Part shown: positions 35,718 through 43,936 of the stretch, piece by piece
Numbering within the stretch: the first letter of the stretch is position 1
Layout: each line of letters opens with the position of its first letter
Assembly: GCF_000967425.1 (NCBI RefSeq)
Contig: NZ_FO082820.1
Span: 868,001-932,000, forward strand
From: Pseudorhizobium banfieldiae
Lineage (GTDB): Bacteria > Pseudomonadota > Alphaproteobacteria > Rhizobiales > Rhizobiaceae
Reading direction: 5' to 3'
DNA length: 64,000 nucleotides
The notes under the pieces: model-generated
What the model saw: the letters and a program-made list of their open reading frames with translations, nothing else
Database searches by the model: none
Told to the model about the DNA's origin: nothing
Position numbers and translations under genes: made by a program

Positions 35718-36035
35718 ATGGCTGACCTTGGCAACGAGGCTGGCGTCCTGGCGGCGAAGGCGGCCGGGGCGGCGGCGGGTGCGGGTGTGTCGCTCATCTA
35801 CCTGTTGCCGAAGAGCCGGCGCGAGGCGGCGAGCCGCTTCTTTACCGGGCTCTGCTGCGGGCTGATTTTCGGCAAGCCGACCGGCCTGTGGCTCTCCGAC
35901 AGGATGGGGATCGCGGACGAGCTGACCGGGCTGGAAATTTCACTTACCGGCTCGGCGGCGGCAAGCCTTCTCGCTTGGTGGGTGCTCGGCGCGCTCGTGC
36001 GTGTAGCGGAGCGATGGGGCAAGCGGGCGGGCTGA
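35718..36035 (+). CDS. DUF6107-type small membrane protein of the GTA cluster
   Basis: 105 residues with about three hydrophobic segments (AAKAAGAAAGAGVSLIYLL, FFTGLCCGLIFGKPTGLWL, AAASLLAWWVLGALVRV). It fits DUF6107, which sits between portal and prohead protease in Rhizobiales GTA clusters (the g3.5 position). Function unknown; membrane character would allow a holin-like role, but that is inference. Confidence 0.75.
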   Translation: MADLGNEAGVLAAKAAGAAAGAGVSLIYLLPKSRREAASRFFTGLCCGLIFGKPTGLWLSDRMGIADELTGLEISLTGSAAASLLAWWVLGALVRVAERWGKRAG

Positions 36036-36082
36036 TCCTCCGCCGGCTCTCGAACAGACAATCACGATTGCAGGAGACTTTC

Positions 36083-36700
36083 ATGCACGCTGACCGCGGG
36101 CCCCGCACCCCCATGGGTGCACCCAAGCGCCCGATACTGCGCCCGAGTGCGCGGAAGTTCGCCAACCTGGAGCTGGCGGGTGTTTCCGGCGACGGGACGT
36201 TTTCCGGCTATGCCTCGGTGTTCGGCGAGGTCGATCTCGGCAAGGACAGGATCGAGCGCGGCGCCTTTGCCAATTCGCTGGTGGAACGCGGCGCGCGCGG
36301 CGTGCGCATGCTCTACCAGCATGATCCGGCAGAACCGATCGGCGCCTGGACGGTGATCCGCGAGGATGCGCGCGGGCTGTATGTCGAGGGGCGGCTTTCG
36401 CCGGGCGTCGGTCGCGCGGCGGAGGTGTTCTCGCTGATGAAGTCCGGGGCGCTCGACGGGCTGTCGATCGGCTTCCGGACGGTGAAGGCGCGCTCCGACC
36501 CGAAGAGCGGGGTGCGGCGCATCCTGGAGGCGGACCTCTGGGAAATCTCGGTGGTGACCTTCCCGATGCTGCCCTCGGCGCGCGTCTCCGACGTCAAGCA
36601 TGCACGGTTCTTCCGCGACCGGGAAGCCGAACTCGTCCGCCAGATGCGGCGTGCGGCGAAGATGATGTTGAAACCCAGCTTCAAAGGAAAAGCGACATGA
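36083..36700 (+). CDS. HK97-family prohead protease
   Basis: 205 residues. The herpesvirus-assemblin-like protease motifs are RGVRMLYQHDPAEPIGAW (catalytic His) and GALDGLSIGFRTV (catalytic Ser), with the family's GYASVFGEVDLGKDRI start. It cleaves the capsid scaffold/delta domain during head maturation. AGGAGA lies five to six bases upstream of 36083, which sets the start although the frame is open further upstream. It overlaps the capsid gene by ATGA. Confidence 0.92.
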   Translation: MHADRGPRTPMGAPKRPILRPSARKFANLELAGVSGDGTFSGYASVFGEVDLGKDRIERGAFANSLVERGARGVRMLYQHDPAEPIGAWTVIREDARGLYVEGRLSPGVGRAAEVFSLMKSGALDGLSIGFRTVKARSDPKSGVRRILEADLWEISVVTFPMLPSARVSDVKHARFFRDREAELVRQMRRAAKMMLKPSFKGKAT

Positions 36701-37968
36701 CGGACATGACAAAGACGGCGCCTGAGGTGAAGGCCCCCGAAATCAAGGGAGTGCCGGAAACGGTGACGGCGGCCTTCGACGAGTTCATGGAGGCCTTCGA
36801 GGCCTTCAAGGACGTCAACGACCGGCGGCTGGGCGAGATCGAGCAGAAGCTGTCGGCCGACGTCGTGACGCGCGACAAGATGGATCGCATCAACCGGGCG
36901 ATGGACGAACAGAAGAAGGTGCTCGACCAGATGCTGCTGAAGAAGGCGCGGCCGGCGCTCGGTTCTTCCCAGGGCCGTGAGCTTTCGCCGGAGGCCGAGG
37001 AGCACAAGGCCGCCTTCGACGCCTATGTACGCCGCGGCGACGAGGCGGGGCTGCGCGAGCTGGAGGCAAAGGCATTTTCCGCGACGGCCGGGGCTGATGG
37101 CGGCTACCTGGTGCCGCCGGAGACGGACAACGAGATCGGGAGGCGGGTTTCGATCGTGTCGCCCATGCGGGCGCTTTCGACCGTGCGAACCGTCTCCACG
37201 TCCGTCCTGAAGAAGCCGTTCGCCACCGCCGGACTTTCGACCGGCTGGGTGGCCGAGACCGCGGCGCGGCCGCAGACCAACACGCCGCAGCTGGCGGAGC
37301 TTTCCTTCCCGACGATGGAGCTTTATGCCATGCCGGCGGCGACGCAGGCGCTGCTGGACGATGCGGCCGTCGACATCGAGGCCTGGATTGCCGGCGAGGT
37401 GGACATCGTCTTCGCCGAGCAGGAGGGGGACGCCTTCATCCGCGGCGACGGGGTGAACAAGCCGAAGGGCTTCCTCACCTATACGGCGGTGGCGGAGAGC
37501 GTCTGGACCTGGGGCAATCTCGGCTACATCGCGACAGGCGCGGCAGGCGCCTGGAAGACGACGGGCCCATCCGACACGCTGGTGGACGTCATCTATGCGC
37601 TGAAGGCCGGGCACCGCCAGAACGGCACCTTCATGATGAACCGCAAGACGCAAGCTGACGTGCGCAAGTTCAAGGATGCCGACGGCAACTACCTCTGGCG
37701 GCCGCCGGCATCGGCCGGACAGCCGGCCTCGCTGATGGGCTTCCCGATCGCCGAGGCCGAGGAAATGCCGGATGTCGGCGCCAATGCGCTGGCGGTGGCT
37801 TTTGGCGACTTCCGCTCCGGCTATCTCGTGGTGGACCGGGCCGGCGTGCGCATCCTTCGCGACCCGTATTCCGCCAAGCCCTACGTGCTCTTCTACACGA
37901 CCAAGCGCGTCGGCGGCGGGGTACAGAACTTCGAGGCAATCAAGCTGGTGAAGTTTGCGGCCAGCTGA
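36697..37968 (+). CDS. Major capsid protein (HK97 fold)
   Basis: 423 residues. Residues 1-125 form the coiled-coil delta domain (FDEFMEAFEAFKDVNDRRLGEIEQKL) removed by the protease; the mature fold starts near AFSATAGADGGYLVPPETDNEI and contains DAFIRGDGVNKPKGFLTY, FMMNRKTQADVRKFKD and FGDFRSGYLVVDRAGV. Standard GTA gp5. The stop codon TGA is the first arm of a perfect 10-bp hairpin (37966-37990), which opens the inserted repeat and may reduce read-through into the connector gene. Confidence 0.95.
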   Translation: MTDMTKTAPEVKAPEIKGVPETVTAAFDEFMEAFEAFKDVNDRRLGEIEQKLSADVVTRDKMDRINRAMDEQKKVLDQMLLKKARPALGSSQGRELSPEAEEHKAAFDAYVRRGDEAGLRELEAKAFSATAGADGGYLVPPETDNEIGRRVSIVSPMRALSTVRTVSTSVLKKPFATAGLSTGWVAETAARPQTNTPQLAELSFPTMELYAMPAATQALLDDAAVDIEAWIAGEVDIVFAEQEGDAFIRGDGVNKPKGFLTYTAVAESVWTWGNLGYIATGAAGAWKTTGPSDTLVDVIYALKAGHRQNGTFMMNRKTQADVRKFKDADGNYLWRPPASAGQPASLMGFPIAEAEEMPDVGANALAVAFGDFRSGYLVVDRAGVRILRDPYSAKPYVLFYTTKRVGGGVQNFEAIKLVKFAAS

Positions 37969-37990
37969 GGGGGCTCAGGCAGCCCCCTCA
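37966..37990. repeat. 10-bp hairpin overlapping the capsid stop codon
   Basis: TGAGGGGGCT-CAGGC-AGCCCCCTCA, perfect arms with a five-base loop. The left arm includes the TGA of the capsid gene. There is no T-run, so it is not a classical terminator; it may be an mRNA-stability stem or a by-product of repeat insertion. Confidence 0.6.
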
Positions 37991-38161
37991 CCAAGTTCGC
38001 CTCTCCAATCGGCTCTGCCTCTTGGGGCGAACTATCCTCTCCCACCAAGGGAGAGGAACCATTGCCGCGCCCTCGGCGCCTAACCTCTCCCCTTGTGGGA
38101 GAGGTTACAAAATCGAAGGCTTAGCCGTAGGCTAAACTTCAGATTTTGTTGGTGAGGGGGC
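37982..38161. mobile_element. MITE-like 180-bp repeat with 13-bp terminal inverted repeats
   Basis: Ends GCCCCCTCACCAA (37982-37994) and TTGGTGAGGGGGC (38149-38161) are perfect inverted repeats. The interior has further dyads, including CCTCTCCC...GGGAGAGG and GGCTTAGCC, as in dispersed rhizobial palindromic repeats. TGAGGGGGC occurs directly repeated at 37966-37974 and 38153-38161, possibly a target duplication. It has no reading frame, so it would need a transposase in trans. It supplies the GAGGGGG that could act as ribosome site for the connector gene. Confidence 0.6.
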
Positions 38162-38162
38162 C

Positions 38163-38771
38163 ATGGCGACGGAACTTCCCCAATCATTTTCGGACACCCC
38201 AATGACCTATGCCCAGACCACTCCGCCGATCGCGGAGCCGCTGACGCTTGCCGAAGTGAGGGCGCATCTGCGTCTTGATGATGCGCAGGAGGATGCGCTG
38301 CTCTCCTCGCTCATTGCCACGGCGCGCGAGCACCTGGAGCGCGAGACCGGGCTCTGCCTGATGGCGCAGGCCTGGCGGCTCTATCTCGACGACTGGCCGG
38401 CGGACGGCATCATCCGCATCGCGAAATCGCCGGTGCAAGCGATTCAGAGTATTACTGTTTTCGATGCGGACGGCGCGCCGCTTCAAGTTCCGCTTGAAGA
38501 TCATCTTCTCGACGGGGCGGGGCGGCCGGCGCGGCTCTGGCTGCGCCATCCGCCTATCCCCGGACAGGCGATGAACGGTATCGAGATCGAGTTTTTCGCC
38601 GGCTTCGGCGAGGCGGGAACCGACGTGCCAGACACGCTGAAGCGGGCGATGCTGATCCATGTCGGCCACATGTTCGCCTTCCGCGGGGTGATCTCGCCCG
38701 ACCAGCAGCCGGCCGGCATTCCCGCCGGCTACGAGCGGCTGATCGCGCCGTTCCGGATGCGGAGGCTCTGA
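38163..38771 (+). CDS. Head-tail connector protein (gp6-like)
   Basis: 202 residues from ATG 38163, or 189 from ATG 38202 (MTYAQTTPPIAEPLTL), which matches usual family N-termini better; the extra 13 codons may come from the adjacent repeat. Pattern: LAEVRAHLRLDDAQEDALLSSLIATAREHLERETGLCL, SPVQAIQSITVFDADG, LKRAMLIHVGHMFAFRG. This is the GTA gp6/HK97 gp6-like adaptor docking on the portal. It overlaps the next gene by one base (TGATG). Confidence 0.88.
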   Translation: MATELPQSFSDTPMTYAQTTPPIAEPLTLAEVRAHLRLDDAQEDALLSSLIATAREHLERETGLCLMAQAWRLYLDDWPADGIIRIAKSPVQAIQSITVFDADGAPLQVPLEDHLLDGAGRPARLWLRHPPIPGQAMNGIEIEFFAGFGEAGTDVPDTLKRAMLIHVGHMFAFRGVISPDQQPAGIPAGYERLIAPFRMRRL

Positions 38772-39103
38772 TGACCCAAATCTTCGATCCGGGACGAATG
38801 ACCACGCGACTGGTGCTCGAGGCGCCGGTGGAGATGCCCGACGGGCAGGGTGGTGCGGCGGTGACCTGGGAAGCCGTGCGTTCGCTCTGGGCGCGGGTGG
38901 AGCCCGTGCGGGTTTCGGAGCGGCAGGAGGCGGGGGCGGAAAGCGCCACCAACAGCCACCGCATCTGGATCTGGTTCCGGGAGGACGTCGTGGCGGGACA
39001 GAGGTTCCGGAAGGGTGCGCGGCTGTTCGCCGTCAAGCTGGTGCGCGATCCGGACGAGACGCAGCGCTTTCTCGTCTGCCATTGCGAAGAGGCGGCAGCA
39101 TGA
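38771..39103 (+). CDS. Phage head-closure protein (gp7-like)
   Basis: 110 residues with the SPP1-gp16-like pattern FDPGRMTTRLVLEAPVEMPDGQGG, VTWEAVRSLWARVEPV and SHRIWIWFREDVVAGQRF. It forms the ring that closes the head after packaging. It starts at the stop of the connector gene and overlaps the next gene by ATGA. Confidence 0.88.
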   Translation: MTQIFDPGRMTTRLVLEAPVEMPDGQGGAAVTWEAVRSLWARVEPVRVSERQEAGAESATNSHRIWIWFREDVVAGQRFRKGARLFAVKLVRDPDETQRFLVCHCEEAAA

Positions 39104-39519
39104 GTGCGGCAAATGCATTGCTGGTGGCGATCCATGCGCTGGTTGCCGCCGATGCCGAGCTTGTGGCGGTGATCGGAACGGATGGCATCCGGGACCGGCT
39201 GCTGCCGCGCCCGGTGCTGCCTGCACTCGTCATGGGCGAGATGGAGACGCGCGACTATTCCACCGCCACCGAGGCCGGCGAGGAGCATCGGCTGGTGCTG
39301 GAGGTCTGGTCTGAGGCGGCCGGACGGCGAGAGGCCGAGGAGATTGCCGAACGGGTGCGGGTGCTGCTGCAGGATGCGGCGCTCCCCCTGGCCGGCCAAG
39401 TGCTGGTGAGCCTGGCTCATGAGCGGACACGCACGCGCCGGCAGGCGAATGCGAAGCTGTTTGTGGCCGAGCTGCGGTTCAGGGCAGTGACGGAGCCGCT
39501 GGAGCCGGTTTCTCCATAG
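39100..39519 (+). CDS. DUF3168 tail-completion protein
   Basis: About 139 residues, MSAANALLVAIHALVAADAE onward, with LPRPVLPALVMGEMETRDYSTATEAGEEH and VLVSLAHERTRTRRQANAKLFVAELRFRAVTEP. This is DUF3168 (GTA gp8), the tail terminator located between head closure and the tail tube. ATGA overlap with the preceding gene. Confidence 0.9.
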   Translation: MSAANALLVAIHALVAADAELVAVIGTDGIRDRLLPRPVLPALVMGEMETRDYSTATEAGEEHRLVLEVWSEAAGRREAEEIAERVRVLLQDAALPLAGQVLVSLAHERTRTRRQANAKLFVAELRFRAVTEPLEPVSP

Positions 39520-39557
39520 CCGTCGCGGGCTTACTCACACAGGAAAGGAACGGGATA

Positions 39558-39965
39558 ATGGTGGCGCAGAAGGGCAAGGACCTGCTCTTGAAGATCAGCG
39601 ATGGCGGCAGCTATGTGACGGTGGCCGGCTTGAGGTCGCGGCGGCTGGCGTTCAATGCCGAGACAGTGGATGTGACGGATGCCGAAAGCGCCGGGTGCTG
39701 GCGCGAACTTCTGGGTGGCGCCGGCGTGCAGCGGGCCTCGCTGACGGGGGCGGGCCTGTTCAAGGACCAGGCGAGCGATACGCTGGTGCGTCAGGCCTTC
39801 TTTGCCGGCTCGATCCTCTCCTGGCAGGTGCTGATCCCGGATTTCGGCACGGTGACCGGGCCGTTTCAGATCACGGCGCTGGAATATTCCGGCGAGCACA
39901 ATGGCGAGCTGCGCTTCGAACTGGCGCTGGAATCGGCCGGCCAGTTAAGTTTTGGGGCGCTCTGA
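39558..39965 (+). CDS. Major tail protein, TP901-1 family
   Basis: 135 residues: VAQKGKDLLLKISDGGSYV, VAGLRSRRLAFNAETVDVTDAES, DTLVRQAFFAGSILSWQVLIPDFGTVTGPFQITALEYSGEHNGELRF-type tail. It forms the tail tube (GTA gp9). AGGAAAGGAACGGG precedes the ATG. It ends one base into the next start. Confidence 0.93.
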   Translation: MVAQKGKDLLLKISDGGSYVTVAGLRSRRLAFNAETVDVTDAESAGCWRELLGGAGVQRASLTGAGLFKDQASDTLVRQAFFAGSILSWQVLIPDFGTVTGPFQITALEYSGEHNGELRFELALESAGQLSFGAL

Positions 39966-40366
39966 TGGGTGCGGGGGCAAGGGCGAACCGCAGGCGCGGC
40001 GAGGTGGAGGCGGTGATCGACGGCGAGCGGCGCGTGCTCTGCCTGACGCTCGGAAGCCTGGCGGAACTGGAAACGGCCTTCGGCGCGGGCGATCTCGGCG
40101 GACTTGCCGAACGCTTCTCCTCGGGCCGGATGAAGGCGGTCGACATGGTCCGCATCCTGGGCGCCGGGCTCAGGGGCGCCGGCAACCTTTATTCCGATGA
40201 CGAGGTGGCGGCGATGAGCGTGGAAGGCGGCATTGCCGGCTGCGCAAGGATCGTCGGCGAACTGCTGGTCGCGACTTTCGGGTCATCGCAGGAGGCGGCC
40301 TCGCCGGACCCTTTAGCGCCGCAGCCGGCGGGCGGGATGCCGAACCGTTTCCCTGGGAAGCGGTGA
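39965..40366 (+). CDS. GTA gp10-type tail-assembly chaperone
   Basis: 133 residues in the 'gene transfer agent family protein' pattern: ANRRRGEVEAVIDGERRVLCLTLGSLAELETAFGAGDLGGLAERF and MKAVDMVRILGAGLRGAG. A tail-assembly chaperone that is normally made together with the following short protein. Overlaps both neighbours by a few bases. Confidence 0.85.
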   Translation: MGAGARANRRRGEVEAVIDGERRVLCLTLGSLAELETAFGAGDLGGLAERFSSGRMKAVDMVRILGAGLRGAGNLYSDDEVAAMSVEGGIAGCARIVGELLVATFGSSQEAASPDPLAPQPAGGMPNRFPGKR

Positions 40367-40545
40367 TGCATGCCGGGTTCTGCCTGCTGCGGCTTTCTCC
40401 CGACATATTCTGGCGCCTGACGCCGGTTGAGTTTTTTGCGATGACCGGTGGGCTGCGGCCGAGGCGGCCGGAGATGGCACGGGACGGGCTGGAGGGGTTG
40501 ATGAGGCAGTTTCCGGATGGAGCGGCGTGTGGGCGAGGAGGGTGA
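40363..40545 (+). CDS. Second tail-assembly chaperone (TAC_6/rcc01693-like)
   Basis: 60 residues, MMHAGFCLLRLSPDIFWRLT then PVEFFAMTGGLRPRRPEMARDGLEGLMRQFPD. This short pattern is that of the g10.1 tail-assembly chaperone that in other GTAs directly precedes the tape measure gene. Here the tape measure lies 4.3 kb further right, behind the inserted autotransporter/TetR block. Confidence 0.85.
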   Translation: MMHAGFCLLRLSPDIFWRLTPVEFFAMTGGLRPRRPEMARDGLEGLMRQFPDGAACGRGG

Positions 40546-40818
40546 GGTCGTTTCGCCGCTCGGGCTGATCCGCTGTTTCGGGGTTAAGGCGACCGTGTTC
40601 TTTCGGCCCATTGCGGACGGGCCCGTCCCAAAGCTGCGAGCAATGACCATTACTTTGCTCGTTGTCGCTACAACTGACGTACTCTTGTCTTAGCTCGGCT
40701 CAGAAGAGCGCCAGCAGGCAGCTGTCGACGGCAGAGACACTGCCTCGGCCCGATCCTGGCCATAGTTCTTCAAGTATCAATCCGCCGCCCAAGTGCACCC
40801 GAGAAGGAGGCTGGCGCG
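40546..40818. other. Left junction of the autotransporter insertion
   Basis: 273 bp without a gene between the tail chaperone and the end of the leftward autotransporter gene. No clear terminal repeat, transposase remnant or terminator is recognisable, so the insertion mechanism is unknown. Confidence 0.45.
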
Positions 40819-43260
40819 CTAGAACGTCTTTCGGTATCCAACCGCTATGCCCGCGGCCGAAGCATTCGGCACATGGCCAGCATCGACGCGATACTGTAGC
40901 CCCACTCGCAGATGCCCCTCACCAACTGGGACATTATAGTCCATACCGAAATCCAGCTCGCGGCCGGTCGGTTCGACCTCCGCCGCCATCTGGCGCTGCT
41001 GGATCTCTCCGGCAGCATTACGGCCGGTCGGGATATTCAGCTTCATCGAGCCGCTTTCGATGCGCAAGGGTTGAGCAACGGAGAAAGAAAGTGAATCCTG
41101 CTCCTTTACCAGGTTGCCGATGCGCATTCCGACCTGAAACGCCGAAAAATCGACGTCGCTGATCGATCCGATCAAACCTGCGGTTCCGCCAGAAGCTCTC
41201 GCCGTCCCGTATTCGAACCGGCCAAACAGCCCCAGGTGCGGCGCCAGTTGATGATCGAGACCGGCGTGGAATGTGGCAACCTTACTCCCGGTGCCCCAAG
41301 CGAACGCCGTGCTTGGCTCCATCCCGAGAAGGCTTTCCTGATCATCCAGATAGCTGGCTCCGAAACTGACGCGGGTCGCTTCGCCGATTGCGACGTTGAT
41401 ACCGCCGCCTGCAACAGATCCCAGCTCCTCCTCGTGCGTGCCTTCCCCTGCAAAACCAACCGCCGTGACTGCGAAAGGCCCAAGTTCGCGACTGGAGATG
41501 GCTGCAACATTTTCACCCACAAGCGAGAGAACAGAGCTCTGACTGTGCCACGCGGGTGCGGGACTGGTCTCGAAGATGCCTGTTGCATCGGCCGAAACTG
41601 AAAGGCCCGCCGTTGCGCCGTAAGCGTCGTTCGGTAGGAGCAGGCCCGGCTTGGGCAGCGCATGCGAAGGGGGAACGGCAACCCACTGCATCAGGTCGGG
41701 AAGCATTGGGGGGCTCGGCGCTTGGACGAGTTGTGAACCTTCGACGTTGTAGCTGCGGTTCAAGGCATCGAAGACCGCGACCTGAGTCCCAGCCAGGGCT
41801 CTTTCGATCCCATTGCCAAAGCTTTGCGAAGGAGCAACCGTCATCTCGTTGAGGCTCGTCCGATCGCTGGTCAGAACGTGATCTCCAGAGAGATACGATA
41901 CGTTGCCGATCGGGCTGAGTGCCGCTGCGACGTCCAGAACCCCATGCCCCCATTCCTGGGAGAAGGCATGGGAAACGCCGTTGCCGAAGTCGCTGGTGCC
42001 ACTGACCGGAACGCCTAGCTTGCTGAACCAGCTATTGTCTGCGCTCGCAAGAAGTCTCTTCGTCCACTCCTCCGGCGTCAGGTCCGGGAAGGCCTCCGCC
42101 AGCAGCGCAACCGTCCCGGCGATCTGCGGTGCGACGTAGGATGTGCCTGTGCCAGCAGAATAGGAGGTATCGGAAGTCGCGCTCGCTGCACTCGTTGTTC
42201 CATCTCCCGCCATGCAGAAGCTTGCAGCCAATCCACAGGGAGCCGACAGGCGGACAGCCTTCGTGATCTCTCCTGCCGCGTTCACTTCGAAATAGCCATT
42301 GGCGGCCGCGACCCAGGCCTCCTGCAAGCGCTGGTCAAAATGCGGGAGGGCCGCCATCACGTCGCCGGACGCCAAGGCCTCGTTGTTCGAGAGCGCCCAT
42401 ACGATGACGCCTTCACGCTGGAAACCATCCAGCGCATCAAGATAGGTTTGCCACTTCGCCGCACCATAATTGCCGATCAGCGCATTCAGGCCTTGTGCCA
42501 CGGTCCGGCCGGGATTGGCCTGAAGGTGAGATGCGAAATCGGAGGCAGCCAGCTCGAACCCCCACGAATTGTTCTGCGCAACAGCACCGCGCGAGGCAGC
42601 GTCAAGCGTGCCACCAATGACATTGTCCAGATTGAGATTGGTGCCGCCTGCCGGATTGATGGCGGTCAGATGCAAGCCGGCAGAAGGGGCCACTCCGTGC
42701 ATTCCCCTGTCATCCTGAGCGCCTGCAATCAGCGAAGCCACATGCGTGCCGTGATCGCTGCTCGGCAGCGTGCCGTACCGATAGATCGTCTTGCCCCCAA
42801 ACTCCTGATGCGTCGTGCGAAAGCCGCTGTCGACGACGGCAACAAGCTGGCCTGCGCCGCTGATGCCCGAGGACAAGGCCGTGTGCAGGTTGTGCAGTTC
42901 AAACGCGCTGGACTGGCTCGTCGCGGGCGCACCGGAGGATGCGCAACCGACATAAGTGCAGTTGGCGTCAGCCGCGCGAAACTCGGCGGACGTCCGAATT
43001 TGCTCCGCCCGCGCCGGATTGATGGTCACGCCGCCTGATGTCCAATCACCTTGGGAGAGCGAGGGTGAAGGCGGGGTGGGTGCCGGAGCGGGTGCGGGCG
43101 CGCTGGGCGAAACCGGTGCTGGAGCTGCGACCGCCGGTGGCGATGAACTCCCGGAACCTCCATCGCCGGATCCGCCCGATCCGCCGGAGCAGCCGCTCAC
43201 CAGGAGGCCTGCAGAGAAAAGGGCGATCGGCCCCATCAACGCGGTATTCGACATGCTCAA
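40819..43260 (-). CDS. Autotransporter subtilisin-like serine protease with lipoprotein signal
   Basis: 813 residues. The signal ends in a lipobox LLVSGC (Cys near residue 24), followed by a Gly/Ser/Pro/Ala-rich linker to about 70. The S8 peptidase triad is present: Asp in QLVAVVDSGF, His in SDHGTHVASLIAG, Ser in GTGTSYVAPQIAG, with Asn in AQNNSWG as oxyanion residue. From about residue 540 the protein becomes a type V beta-barrel (SVAGGGINVAIGEATRVSFGASY, GLFGRFEYGTARA) ending in YRKTF, the expected terminal Phe. The architecture matches SphB1-like surface maturation proteases. It stands opposite to, and splits, the GTA tail operon. Confidence 0.9.
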   Translation of the reverse strand: MSMSNTALMGPIALFSAGLLVSGCSGGSGGSGDGGSGSSSPPAVAAPAPVSPSAPAPAPAPTPPSPSLSQGDWTSGGVTINPARAEQIRTSAEFRAADANCTYVGCASSGAPATSQSSAFELHNLHTALSSGISGAGQLVAVVDSGFRTTHQEFGGKTIYRYGTLPSSDHGTHVASLIAGAQDDRGMHGVAPSAGLHLTAINPAGGTNLNLDNVIGGTLDAASRGAVAQNNSWGFELAASDFASHLQANPGRTVAQGLNALIGNYGAAKWQTYLDALDGFQREGVIVWALSNNEALASGDVMAALPHFDQRLQEAWVAAANGYFEVNAAGEITKAVRLSAPCGLAASFCMAGDGTTSAASATSDTSYSAGTGTSYVAPQIAGTVALLAEAFPDLTPEEWTKRLLASADNSWFSKLGVPVSGTSDFGNGVSHAFSQEWGHGVLDVAAALSPIGNVSYLSGDHVLTSDRTSLNEMTVAPSQSFGNGIERALAGTQVAVFDALNRSYNVEGSQLVQAPSPPMLPDLMQWVAVPPSHALPKPGLLLPNDAYGATAGLSVSADATGIFETSPAPAWHSQSSVLSLVGENVAAISSRELGPFAVTAVGFAGEGTHEEELGSVAGGGINVAIGEATRVSFGASYLDDQESLLGMEPSTAFAWGTGSKVATFHAGLDHQLAPHLGLFGRFEYGTARASGGTAGLIGSISDVDFSAFQVGMRIGNLVKEQDSLSFSVAQPLRIESGSMKLNIPTGRNAAGEIQQRQMAAEVEPTGRELDFGMDYNVPVGEGHLRVGLQYRVDAGHVPNASAAGIAVGYRKTF

Positions 43261-43588
43261 GTAAGACCATCGACGAGAGTAGGATGATGATGCTCTCTGA
43301 TGACCGCCTGACGGACCTTGAGCTGCACAAATGCGCTATCTTTCAGAAATCAGGCTTATTTATGAGCTTAGGCTAAAAAAGGGCGCACACATAGATGGTG
43401 GGAAAAGCACCTGGATGACTGTCCAAACTCGGCGCCATTTCAACCTCCACTCTTGAAGCAGTTGATGTCCCCCTTCTGGCGCAATGCTGACGGTCATCGC
43501 CCGGTGGCGGCACAAAGCGGACTTGTTGACCGAGAAGGTAGGGCAGCCTGCCGCCCGCATCTCGGTCATTGAGGTCGGTAACGAAGTA
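43261..43588. other. Upstream region of the autotransporter gene
   Basis: 328 bp. The AT-rich block 43345-43385 is the likely leftward promoter region for the autotransporter. No further gene is seen; the cupin gene ends at 43589. Confidence 0.45.
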
Positions 43589-43936
43589 CTATTCCGCTTC
43601 GGACCAGTGAGGATACGTCACATAGGCGGTAAGCGCGCCTTCTGCGTGGGAGCGGATGACGACCGCGTTGCCCTTTGGCATGTAGATGATCTCGCCGGAA
43701 CCCGCGGTCAGGGTCTCGCCATTGGCTTCGACCGAAACCCTTCCCTCCAGGACCACCATGACGTCGTCGACGACGATATTGGTCTCCATGACCTGGTCGG
43801 GGCCATACTTTCCATACCCGACCGTGACCGGTCCCCCCTGCCGCTGATCCGCCAGGTTCGCGGCAAAGATGTCGGCGTCCTGCCCGGGCGAGCGTTCGAA
43901 TATGGCATCAGCCGGTTCAAATCTGAGGACTTTCAT
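43589..43936 (-). CDS. Cupin-domain protein (EutQ-like)
   Basis: 115 residues forming a single cupin barrel: TNIVVDDVMVVLEGRVSVEANGE, GSGEIIYMPKGNAVVIRSHAEG, and AYVTYPHW. The pattern resembles EutQ-like ethanolamine-utilisation cupins, though no eut genes are present; the metal-binding His of classical cupin motif 1 is not obvious, so enzymatic activity is uncertain. The start at 43936 overlaps the TetR stop (ATGA), so both are one transcript. Confidence 0.8.
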   Translation of the reverse strand: MKVLRFEPADAIFERSPGQDADIFAANLADQRQGGPVTVGYGKYGPDQVMETNIVVDDVMVVLEGRVSVEANGETLTAGSGEIIYMPKGNAVVIRSHAEGALTAYVTYPHWSEAE

